From the NCBI GenBank assembly GCA_023136785.1, contig JAGLQP010000129.1:1-6029 (forward strand): a stretch of DNA of 6,029 bases. The letters are read 5' to 3'. The stretch comes from Spirochaetales bacterium (GTDB lineage: Bacteria; Spirochaetota; Spirochaetia; SZUA-6; DRHE01). This document shows, one piece after another, positions 1 through 5,789 of this stretch. How positions within the stretch are numbered: position 1 is the stretch's first letter; every line of letters begins with the position of its first letter. Below the pieces are notes generated by a model. It had not been told where the DNA came from. It saw only the letters and a program-made list of their open reading frames with translations, and made no database searches. The position numbers and the translations under genes are program-made.

Positions 1-634
1 GATCGGGGATCCAGTCCGCGAGGTTCTCGACCTGCTGGTTTTGAATCGCATGGAGAAAGGTGCTCTGCACGGCCAGGTTGAGGAAGGCGGTAGCCAGGTA
101 TACCACCGACTCCTCGGGGGAAGCAACCTTTTGGCTTGGTCTGTCGGAGGGAAGGTGCCCGTCGAGGATTTCGTCGCTGAAGTTCTCCAGTGGAGGAACG
201 GGTTCCGGAACCGTTATATCCAGCTTGCGGGCCTCCCGGATCAGCGCTTTCAGGCTTTCGATAAGGATCGAACAGGTATAGGCCAGAGCTTTTTCCGTGG
301 CGGCGGGGAAGTCCTGCTCGATCGACAGCAGACGGTAGTCGGACAGGAAGTGCAGGACATGAAGCAGGAGATAGCTCACATTGGAGAACAGCTTGATCGG
401 GGCCACAGCCTGGCGCAGGGGATGCCAGCGCTTGTTGTGCTTGACTCCGTAGGCATCGAGCAGCTCTTCGATCTTTGTGGCTTCGGAAAGAAGGTCGGCG
501 AGCAGGGGGCGGGTAAAGCAACCCTTTATGGAGGCGTTTTTGCTGACATACACGGCCAGCACCATCATCTCCCCGATTCTTCGGTTCAAATAGGCGCAGA
601 ACGCTTGGTCAGAGAGGGATTGTTCGGTTCTCAT
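1..634 (-). CDS. Unrecognised helical protein, 5' part only (runs off the left edge)
   Basis: An open frame of 211 codons runs leftward from ATG (634-632) to the window edge without a stop, so the C-terminus is missing. The start is well fixed because an in-frame TAG lies three codons upstream (after ATA, TGC, ACC); no strong Shine-Dalgarno is visible, only a weak GGTAG-like stretch. The protein begins MRTEQSLSDQAF, has no signal peptide, and looks largely alpha-helical and soluble, with leucine-rich helices around residues 75-105 and 115-140. A proline-rich linker (about 142-149) and a polar stretch (about 150-173) precede another helical segment (175-205). Codon use, with G/C-rich third positions, matches the neighbouring genes, whereas the opposite-strand frame over the same DNA gives low-complexity, unlikely protein. 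I do not recognise a family. It is transcribed divergently from the membrane-protein cluster and shares its short intergenic region. Confidence 0.72.
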   Translation of the reverse strand, partial: MRTEQSLSDQAFCAYLNRRIGEMMVLAVYVSKNASIKGCFTRPLLADLLSEATKIEELLDAYGVKHNKRWHPLRQAVAPIKLFSNVSYLLLHVLHFLSDYRLLSIEQDFPAATEKALAYTCSILIESLKALIREARKLDITVPEPVPPLENFSDEILDGHLPSDRPSQKVASPEESVVYLATAFLNLAVQSTFLHAIQNQQVENLADWIPD

Positions 635-717
635 GGTGCATATCTACTACCGCTGCTCAAGAGACTAAACGAGAGGCGCGGTTTATTCAACATGGAAACT
701 CTATAGGAGGGAGGGCG

Positions 718-747
718 ATCCATTGCGGTTTTCCTTCGGCAATGGAT
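718..747. repeat. Perfect 9-bp inverted repeat over the cluster promoter
   Basis: ATCCATTGC (718-726) is the exact reverse complement of GCAATGGAT (739-747), with 12 bases between the arms. The left arm contains the presumed -35 (723-728), and the right arm ends on the first base of the -10 (747-752). The position suits a repressor operator. It would form an RNA hairpin only in a transcript started further upstream. No U-run follows, so it is not a typical terminator. Confidence 0.6.
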
Positions 748-766
748 ATAATACTGAGACGAGGAG
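723..766 (+). promoter_or_regulatory. Sigma-70-type promoter and ribosome binding site of the four-gene cluster
   Basis: TTGCGG (723-728) and TATAAT (747-752) are separated by 18 bases. The -10 is a full consensus match and the -35 matches three of six positions. Transcription would start near 759, just before the Shine-Dalgarno GAGGAG (761-766), which lies nine bases before the ATG at 776. The leader would thus be very short. The weak -35 together with the overlapping inverted repeat suggests control by a DNA-binding protein (inference). Confidence 0.5.
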
Positions 767-775
767 AATATAACC

Positions 776-1315
776 ATGTTCGTCAAATGGATCGCTACGT
801 TGATCGTGGCTGTCAACGCCAACAATCGAGCCGGGGAGGTCGCCGCGGGCATATCCTTCGCCCTGCTTTTGGCCCTGATCCCCAGTGGGAACCTGCTCTG
901 GATCGTCCTGTTCATCATCACCTTTCTGGTGAAGGTCAATCTGGCCGGAGAGCTGCTGTTTCTGGCCCTGTTCAAGCTGCTCGCCCCTCTGAGCGACGGG
1001 CTTCTGCACAGGCTGGGAGCTTGGGTGCTGAGCCGGCCGTTTTTACAAGACCCCTTCACTACCGCCTACAACCTGCCCCTCCTGCCCCTGAGCCTTTTCA
1101 ACAACACGATCGTGATGGGCGGATTGATCGCCGGTCTGCTGTTCTGGGTTCCTGTTTTCTTCCTCTTTCGACAGTTGGTCATTCTCTACCGGCGCAGATT
1201 GAGGGACAAGATCGCCGGCAGCAGGCTGGTGAAGGCGCTGGGAAGAGTGCCGCTGGTGGCGAGCGTCGGGAACGCCGTTCGCAGGATCGGCGGCGTATAC
1301 CTGAGTGTGCGATAG
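776..1315 (+). CDS. TIGR03546 family membrane protein
   Basis: This 179-residue protein starts MFVKWIATLIVAVNANN and is very hydrophobic. Membrane segments are likely at about residues 23-50, 55-73 and 110-137, followed by a basic tail (RRRLRDKIAGSR, about 139-150) that should stay in the cytoplasm. The stretch AAGISFALLLALIPSGNLLW resembles the glycine/proline membrane motif of DUF2062-type proteins. Length, sequence character and above all its position directly before a TIGR03545 gene identify it as TIGR03546, an uncharacterised family usually encoded next to TIGR03545. The start is supported by GAGGAG nine bases upstream and a TATAAT box before that. The stop lies 11 bases before the next gene. 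The biochemical role is unknown. A supporting or scaffold role for the partner in the inner membrane is inference. Confidence 0.82.
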   Translation: MFVKWIATLIVAVNANNRAGEVAAGISFALLLALIPSGNLLWIVLFIITFLVKVNLAGELLFLALFKLLAPLSDGLLHRLGAWVLSRPFLQDPFTTAYNLPLLPLSLFNNTIVMGGLIAGLLFWVPVFFLFRQLVILYRRRLRDKIAGSRLVKALGRVPLVASVGNAVRRIGGVYLSVR

Positions 1316-1326
1316 AGGTGGCCGTC

Positions 1327-3399
1327 ATGAAAGTACCGAAGCTGTTAAAGACAGAGCTCAGCGAAAAGCGGTTCAGGAAGAAGGTCATAAGACGCATCTA
1401 TATCGAATCCGAGCGCAGCTTTGTGCTCGAATTGTACGCCAAGGGAGCGGACGGCCGCTACCGCCGGCCGGAACAGCTGAACACCGAAGATACCAGGAGG
1501 CTGCAGCAGCTGGCACGATCCATAAAGAAGAACCGAGGAGTCCTGCGGACCGGGAAGGTTTCTCTGCTGGTAATCGTCATTGCCGCAATCCTGGTATTCA
1601 ACTTTGTGTTCAAGAACAGGCTTTTGGAGAGAGCTTTGGAGAGAGGACTGGAGAGCGTGTTTTCCGCTCGAGCGGAGGTGGACGATCTGTCTTTTCGGAT
1701 CCTCTCCGGCCGGATTTCCTTCGCCCACCTTAGCGTCGCGGACCGGGAGCAGCCTTTTCGAAATCTCTTCGAGCTCGGCGCGACCGAAGTGGACCTGAAC
1801 ACAGCCGAGCTGCTCAAGGCCAAAGTGGTTGTGACGAACCTGGAGAGCCGGGAGATCGGCTGGAACACGCCCCGGCAAACCTCCGGTGTTTTGGCCGAGG
1901 ATGGGCGGGCGGAGAAGGAGGTTTCGGGTGACCGGGGGCCACGGAAAGGATTGTCGCTGAACCTGGGCAACCTGGACGCCAAAGCCCTGGTTGATGACCA
2001 GTTGGATAAACTGAGCAGCCCGGCCCAGATCAGCGCTTTGAATACCCGGCTGAAGACCTTGCAGCAGCAGTGGCAACTCACCGTTGACAAGGGCCGGCGG
2101 GACGTGGTTGAGCTTTCCGGGCGCATCGATTCGGTTCGCTCGACCGACGTCCGTTCCCTGGACACCGTACCGGAGCTGCAGCAGGCCGTGGCGGATATCC
2201 GGGAGGCGGCAACAGCCCTGGGTCAACTCAAGAATGATGCACAGGCTGTGAAGACCCAAATCAATGCGGGTCGGGAGGAAATCGAGGCGGCACGATCGGC
2301 ATTCGAACGGGCAGTGGATGCGGATGTCGCCTACCTGACCTCCCTGTCCGATCTTTCCAGCGGCGAGCTGAGGAACCTGGTTTCCGACCTGGTTGCCGGA
2401 TATCTGGAACAGACCTTGGGGCGCTACTACGGAACTGCCCGGCGGGTCAAAGGGTACGCGGACAAGCTGATCACCGGAGCCAAGGACAAACGCCCCGACA
2501 AATCGAGGGTCAGCCGGCGCAAAGGAGGAGCAAATATTCCCTTTGCTACGGTGGTGCATCCCCGCTTCCTGTTGGAGAACGCGGGGGTATCGGTAGCGGG
2601 CACGGGAACCTCCCGAACGATCGAGGGTTCTGTTCAGAACGTATCCAGCGACCCCGATCTTCTCGGTCGGCCGGTCACCTTCGCCTTTTCTCAAATTGAA
2701 GCGGACAGACGACTCTCCGTCGACGGTGCGCTCGACAGGCGCAGCAACCGGGAAAACGACCTGACCCTCGGGGTGCAGGCTGCCAACTACTCCATCGAAC
2801 TGTCCGAGGGTCTGGAAACTCTGGGCTTGCGCTCGCTATCCACCCTGTATCGATTCCAGACGGATTTCACTCTGTCCCGGCTTGGGGATACCGCGGATGG
2901 AAGCGGAGTACTCGAGCTGTACGATCTTGTTCTCCAACCCGCCGAAGGGCAGGATATGCTGGGCCGCACCCTGTACGAAACTCTCGGCTCTGTTACCACC
3001 GTGGCCGTGGAGTTTGACTATACTTTCAGCGGCAGGCTGTCCAAGGTCGCGGCTCGAAGCAGTATCGACGAACAGCTCAGCCGCGCTCTGAAAGACCGCG
3101 TCGCCGAGATCGCTGCTCAGTACGAAAACAGATTGAGGGAAGAGGTGTCGGCCCGAATCGAGGCGCAGCTCGAGGAAAATGAAACTCTGTATGCGGCTTT
3201 CAGCGAGCTGGAGCAGACCGCCGGCGGAAATCTGGCCGACGTGAACGCTTACGAGGCGGTGCTCGAGCAGAAGAGAAGCGAAGTGGAGAAGCGAATCTCC
3301 GACTCTAAGAGGCAGGCCACGGATGCCGTGAAATCCGAGCTGGAAAAGCAGCTCGACCAGATCAAGGATAAGGTGCCTCTGCCCAGCTTGGGTTTCTGA
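1327..3399 (+). CDS. TIGR03545 family protein: membrane-anchored, AsmA-like and coiled-coil
   Basis: The protein has 690 residues. Residues 1-76 are basic and cytoplasmic; 77-96 form a single membrane anchor (LLVIVIAAILVFNFVF); the remainder should be periplasmic. Just after the anchor, about 99-172 has the pattern seen in AsmA-type proteins: an amphipathic ERALERGLESVFSARAEV helix, then RISFAHLSVAD and later ELLKAKVVVTNLE. Predicted coiled coils lie at about 220-335 and 575-680, flanking a beta-rich part (about 405-570) with repeated short strands such as GSVQNVSS and FDYTFSGRLSKV. The partner gene upstream and this architecture identify TIGR03545, an uncharacterised family restricted to outer-membrane bacteria. 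The ATG at 1327 is chosen because GAGGTG lies seven to eight bases upstream and the earlier gene's stop is at 1315. The same frame stays open to 742 only as a shadow of that gene. Lipid transport or envelope maintenance is inference from the AsmA-like part. Confidence 0.82.
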   Translation: MKVPKLLKTELSEKRFRKKVIRRIYIESERSFVLELYAKGADGRYRRPEQLNTEDTRRLQQLARSIKKNRGVLRTGKVSLLVIVIAAILVFNFVFKNRLLERALERGLESVFSARAEVDDLSFRILSGRISFAHLSVADREQPFRNLFELGATEVDLNTAELLKAKVVVTNLESREIGWNTPRQTSGVLAEDGRAEKEVSGDRGPRKGLSLNLGNLDAKALVDDQLDKLSSPAQISALNTRLKTLQQQWQLTVDKGRRDVVELSGRIDSVRSTDVRSLDTVPELQQAVADIREAATALGQLKNDAQAVKTQINAGREEIEAARSAFERAVDADVAYLTSLSDLSSGELRNLVSDLVAGYLEQTLGRYYGTARRVKGYADKLITGAKDKRPDKSRVSRRKGGANIPFATVVHPRFLLENAGVSVAGTGTSRTIEGSVQNVSSDPDLLGRPVTFAFSQIEADRRLSVDGALDRRSNRENDLTLGVQAANYSIELSEGLETLGLRSLSTLYRFQTDFTLSRLGDTADGSGVLELYDLVLQPAEGQDMLGRTLYETLGSVTTVAVEFDYTFSGRLSKVAARSSIDEQLSRALKDRVAEIAAQYENRLREEVSARIEAQLEENETLYAAFSELEQTAGGNLADVNAYEAVLEQKRSEVEKRISDSKRQATDAVKSELEKQLDQIKDKVPLPSLGF

Positions 3400-3407
3400 G
3401 CACCGGG

Positions 3408-4313
3408 ATGATCATCAGCGCCAGTAGAAGAACCGATATACCGGCCTTTTACGGCCCGTGGTTTCTCAAACGGTTGGGGGAGGGATACGCACTGGTTCGA
3501 AACCCGGTGAATCAGCGGCTCGTGTACCGCGTTCCGATCTCCGCCGACCAGACCCGCTGTATCGTGTTTTGGACCAAGAACCCGGGCAGCCTGATGGGGC
3601 GGCTCGACGAGTTGGACAGCTACGGGATTCCCTACTACTTCCTGTTTACCCTGACCTGTTACGGTCCGGATCTGGAGAGGAACCTTCCGGACAAGCAGAG
3701 GATCCTCCGGACCTTCGTGGATCTGGCTGCACGGCTGGGGCCGGAACGAGTGGTGTGGCGCTACGACCCGATTCTCTTCACCCAGGATTATTCGCCGTCT
3801 GTGCATATTCGTCTGTTTCGGCAGCTGGCCCGAGAATTGGCCGGGTCGACCCGGCGCTGCATCCTCAGCTATATCACGATGTACAACAAGTGCCGGCGCA
3901 ACATGGACTCCGCCGGCCTGGTCGAAATCTCTGCCGAGGGGAAGAGGAGCCTAGCCCTGGAGATCCAAAGTATCGCTGCCGGGTACGACATCCGGCTCTA
4001 CGGGTGTGCCTGTCCCGAGTTGACCGAGGCGGGAGTTCCGGCGGGGAGATGCGTGGATGACTCATTGATTTCTCGTATCACGGGGCAGGAGTTCACAGGA
4101 AAGAAGGACAGGTCCCAGCGGGAGGCTTGCGGCTGCGTGGAGAGTGCGGATATCGGGGCCTACGACACCTGTGTGCATCGTTGCCTGTACTGCTACGCCA
4201 ACGCCGACTTCCGGACGGCTCAAGAGCGCCATTCCAGCCATGATCCGGAATCTCCCCTGCTGTACGGTCGGGTTGGTGAAGAGGATCGAATCTCGGAGCG
4301 GGGGGGGAAGTGA
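3408..4313 (+). CDS. DUF1848 family protein with C-terminal radical-SAM-like Fe-S motif
   Basis: This 301-residue protein begins MIISASRRTDIPAFYGPWF and contains NPVNQRLVYRV (32-42), IVFWTKNP (52-59) and VVWRYDPILF (115-124), all typical of DUF1848. Near the C-terminus are C200/C202, C215, C241-G-C243 and then C255-x3-C259-x2-C262 followed by YANA. The CX3CX2C spacing is that of the [4Fe-4S] cluster that binds S-adenosylmethionine in radical SAM enzymes, but it sits at the end of the protein, not the start; this is the known peculiarity of DUF1848. The extra cysteines could hold a second metal site (inference). Substrate and reaction are unknown. Full length is about normal for the family. 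It starts eight bases after the preceding stop with only a weak Shine-Dalgarno, which suggests translational coupling, and its TGA overlaps the next ATG by one base. Confidence 0.88.
   Translation: MIISASRRTDIPAFYGPWFLKRLGEGYALVRNPVNQRLVYRVPISADQTRCIVFWTKNPGSLMGRLDELDSYGIPYYFLFTLTCYGPDLERNLPDKQRILRTFVDLAARLGPERVVWRYDPILFTQDYSPSVHIRLFRQLARELAGSTRRCILSYITMYNKCRRNMDSAGLVEISAEGKRSLALEIQSIAAGYDIRLYGCACPELTEAGVPAGRCVDDSLISRITGQEFTGKKDRSQREACGCVESADIGAYDTCVHRCLYCYANADFRTAQERHSSHDPESPLLYGRVGEEDRISERGGK
4300..4307 (+). other. Run of eight G at the DUF1848/phosphatase junction
   Basis: Eight consecutive G occupy the last codons of the DUF1848 gene (CGG GGG GGG AAG TGA) and lie five to twelve bases before the phosphatase ATG. 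In the DUF1848 frame the run forms a heptamer G GGG GGG (4301-4307), where both tRNAs could re-pair after a -1 slip. The shifted frame reads GAA GTG ATG GCC, which is the phosphatase frame. A one-base expansion in the DNA would do the same. Part of the run may also serve as the Shine-Dalgarno of the phosphatase gene. Confidence 0.7.
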
Positions 4314-4930
4314 TGGCCAGAGTAATCCTGGTGCGCCACGGACAGACCGAATGGAACCGGGTCGAACGATTTCGCGGCCGGGCCGATGTCCCTTTGAACG
4401 AGACGGGGATCGCCCAGGCCGAAGCGACTGCTCGGCGCTTGGCCCGGCAGCCAAAACCGGACGCTGTATACTCCAGCCCACTCTCCCGGGCTTTGGTGAC
4501 AGCCCAGAGGATCGCCGAACCTCACGGCCTCGAGATGCGGACACACAGCGGTCTGATCGATATCGACTACGGCCGCTGGCAGGGCCTGACTCCGGAGGAA
4601 GTGGCGGAGCATTGGCCGACCGAGCTGGATGCCTGGTACAGCTCACCTCAGACTGCAGTTATCCCCGAAGGAGACAACCTCCAAGCGGTGCGGGAGCGTG
4701 CCATGAAAACGGTTCAGGACCTGGTCCGGCAACACGGGGATCGGTCGATTATTCTGGTGGCTCACACCGTGGTGAACAGAACCATCCTGCTAGGGGTGTT
4801 GGGTCTGGGCAACGAGCGTTTCTGGCGTCTCGCCCAGGAGCCCTGCGCCATCAACACCTTTACCGTCGAATACGGTGAGTTTACTCTGGTTTGTTTAAAC
4901 GACACCTGCCATCTCGAGGACCTGTCTTGA
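4313..4930 (+). CDS. Histidine phosphatase family protein (phosphoglycerate mutase-like)
   Basis: This 205-residue soluble protein carries the whole signature of the branch. RHGQTEWN holds the phospho-accepting His9 and Arg8; SSPLSRA provides Arg59; DIDYGRWQG offers Asp83 where many relatives have the proton-donor Glu; VAHTVVNR has the second His151. The length and the ending LNDTCHL fit single-domain small-molecule phosphatases related to PhoE, GpmB and CobC. The substrate cannot be read from the sequence. A true mutase is less likely than a phosphatase because mutase-specific insertions are absent. The ATG at 4313 overlaps the preceding stop (TGATG), which points to coupled translation; a GTG one codon earlier (4310) is an alternative start. 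It is the last gene of the rightward cluster and converges with the leftward gene 38 bases further on. Confidence 0.92.
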   Translation: MARVILVRHGQTEWNRVERFRGRADVPLNETGIAQAEATARRLARQPKPDAVYSSPLSRALVTAQRIAEPHGLEMRTHSGLIDIDYGRWQGLTPEEVAEHWPTELDAWYSSPQTAVIPEGDNLQAVRERAMKTVQDLVRQHGDRSIILVAHTVVNRTILLGVLGLGNERFWRLAQEPCAINTFTVEYGEFTLVCLNDTCHLEDLS

Positions 4931-4940
4931 ATCCAGGTTT
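4918..4940 (+). terminator. Weak hairpin at the end of the rightward cluster
   Basis: ACCTG (4920-4924) pairs with CAGGT (4934-4938) over a nine-base loop, extended by two G-T pairs. Only three T follow. It overlaps the last codons of the phosphatase gene. This is a poor intrinsic terminator, but it is the only candidate in the 38-base convergent gap. The cluster may instead end by Rho or by transcription collision. Confidence 0.2.
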
Positions 4941-4968
4941 CCCCTGTCGGGCTCTCCAGCGGGTAGGT

Positions 4969-5433
4969 CTAGGGGGCTAGAGCGTTGTTTACAGCGATGG
5001 TTCGGCCGACGAGGCGCTGTAGCTTGTAAAGCATCGCCTTGCGCAGCTTCTCTTCGTCACAATTTTCGAAGCTGCAGTAAAACTCTTCTCTCTCGATTTC
5101 GCAGAGAATGCCCCGTTCATCGTAATAGTTGGACTGCTCGGGGCTTTCCCTGCCTCCACCGTCGGCGAATCGCCCCCAGTCCAGCCAGCCGATCGCTACG
5201 TTGTAGTCCGTGCCGACATTGTCGATGCCCCGGTCGGTAAGACGGATTTTTACGTAGTACTTGGTTCCGGCGAACCAGAAGGCCAGCATACCTTCCCGAT
5301 TGTCCACGGAATCGGCCTCGACTTCCAGGCCGGTTTGTTTTTTCAGTTTGTTCAGGCAGGATTTGACAAGCTCGAGCTTCTCCAGCCCCTGTTTGAACTT
5401 GCCCTGCACGCCCTTCATTTCATCCAGTTCCAT
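4969..5433 (-). CDS. Conserved-looking hypothetical protein, 154 residues
   Basis: I do not recognise this protein. It is acidic and soluble, with no signal peptide or membrane segment. Residues 1-33 form a charged helix with a heptad-like pattern (MKGVQGKFKQGLEKLELVKS). Residues 48-82 look like beta strands (MLAFWFAGTKYYVKIRLTDRG), followed by an aromatic and glycine-rich stretch (about 83-104) and a C-terminal helix (126-147). Three cysteines (111, 120, 125) cluster late in the chain without a standard metal motif. The ATG at 5433 is preferred: GAGGA lies eight bases upstream (5446-5442) and a TATAAT sits just before that. A TTG immediately before the ATG is a possible alternative. Codon use matches a real gene. 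It lies 123 bases downstream of rpsU on the same strand, but its own promoter suggests separate transcription. Confidence 0.78.
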   Translation of the reverse strand: MELDEMKGVQGKFKQGLEKLELVKSCLNKLKKQTGLEVEADSVDNREGMLAFWFAGTKYYVKIRLTDRGIDNVGTDYNVAIGWLDWGRFADGGGRESPEQSNYYDERGILCEIEREEFYCSFENCDEEKLRKAMLYKLQRLVGRTIAVNNALAP

Positions 5434-5441
5434 CAATGTTG

Positions 5442-5459
5442 TCCTCTGCCATCATTATA
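5442..5459 (-). promoter_or_regulatory. -10 box and ribosome binding site of the 154-residue protein gene
   Basis: On the minus strand TATAAT (5459-5454) is followed after seven bases by GAGGA (5446-5442), which is eight bases before the ATG. No good -35 is visible; the best match, TTCATA, is 19 bases upstream. The arrangement, with a consensus -10 almost touching the Shine-Dalgarno, is the same as that upstream of the TIGR03546 gene. Confidence 0.45.
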
Positions 5460-5470
5460 CAGATAGGTGT

Positions 5471-5486
5471 GATTCGATTATGAATC
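5471..5486. repeat. Short inverted repeat in the upstream region of the 154-residue protein gene
   Basis: GATTC (5471-5475) and GAATC (5482-5486) are arms around six bases. The repeat lies roughly 24 to 39 bases before the expected transcription start of the leftward gene, where an activator or repressor could bind. Another GATTC occurs at 5511-5515. The arms are only five bases long, so chance is a real possibility. Confidence 0.3.
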
Positions 5487-5529
5487 GGGTTCGACAGATC
5501 TGCTCTTCAGGATTCGTGAATGCCTTGGG

Positions 5530-5549
5530 GTTTTCAAAGAATAGAAAAC
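5530..5549 (-). repeat. AT-rich hairpin just after rpsU
   Basis: GTTTTC (5530-5535) and GAAAAC (5544-5549) form a six-base stem over eight bases. On the minus strand it begins eight bases after the rpsU stop. It could protect the 3' end of the rpsU transcript. It lacks both a GC-rich stem and a T-run, so it is not a convincing terminator. Confidence 0.3.
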
Positions 5550-5556
5550 ACGGGTC

Positions 5557-5769
5557 TCAATATCTGTTGCGCCGCTGGATGTTCCTTACCCGTTTGCGTT
5601 TCAATCTCCGGATTGCCTTCTTCTTTTTCTCCCTGCGCTCGTCCGATGGTTTCACATAGTACTGCTTGTTTTTAAATGCCCTGACTATCCCCTCCCGCTC
5701 GCGCATACGTTTGAAACGCTTCAACCCCTTTTCCAGGCTCTCATTCTCGTCAATGAATATCTTTGCCAC
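5557..5769 (-). CDS. rpsU: 30S ribosomal protein bS21
   Basis: The 70-residue, strongly basic product matches bS21 across its length: an early DENESLEKGLKRFKR block (about 7-21), then EREGIVRAF, YYVKPSDERREKKKK (37-51) and an arginine-rich tail ending RRNRY, comparable to the TRLY end of the E. coli protein. bS21 binds the small subunit near the 3' end of 16S rRNA and helps with mRNA selection at initiation. Translation starts at GTG (5769-5767); GGAGG lies only four bases before it, slightly close, so initiation may be weaker than the strong Shine-Dalgarno suggests. No other start fits the family's N-terminus. The usual Gram-negative neighbours dnaG and rpoD are not in view. Upstream lies a structured, AT-richer region that may serve as its leader. 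The gene is complete. Confidence 0.95.
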   Translation of the reverse strand: MAKIFIDENESLEKGLKRFKRMREREGIVRAFKNKQYYVKPSDERREKKKKAIRRLKRKRVRNIQRRNRY

Positions 5770-5789
5770 TGTTCCTCCAATCTACAGTA

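Noticed and set aside
635..700. Promoter for the left-edge gene (TTGAAT or TGTTGA with TTTAGT, minus strand)
   Set aside because: The matches are weak and the better-matching pair has a spacer of only 15 bases; nothing here stands out from background.
41..706. 221-codon plus-strand frame over the left edge
   Set aside because: The opposite strand gives a coherent protein with good codon use over the same DNA. This frame reads as its shadow and overruns the intergenic region.
742..1326. Upstream in-frame extension of the TIGR03545 frame (195 further codons without a stop, from ATG 742)
   Set aside because: It overlaps the whole TIGR03546 gene in another frame, its translation is Arg/Pro/Gln-rich without domain character, and a proper Shine-Dalgarno stands before the ATG at 1327.
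1345..2694. 449-codon reading frame on the minus strand opposite the TIGR03545 gene
   Set aside because: High GC content keeps this antisense frame open. Its translation is rich in Gly, Pro and Gln and resembles no protein, while the plus strand encodes a recognisable family.
4144..4878. 244-codon plus-strand frame across the DUF1848/phosphatase junction
   Set aside because: Both overlapped genes have clear family motifs, and this frame's product is Arg/Gly/Pro-rich shadow sequence.
4941..4983. Possible terminator stems CCCCT/AGGGG (4941-4945 with 4971-4975) and GCTCT/AGAGC (4951-4955 with 4979-4983) between the converging genes
   Set aside because: Stems are only five bases with loops of about 25 bases and no T-run on either strand.
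5261..5659. 132-codon plus-strand frame
   Set aside because: It runs antisense through the 154-residue gene and into rpsU; its Ser/Phe-rich product is typical of antisense translation.
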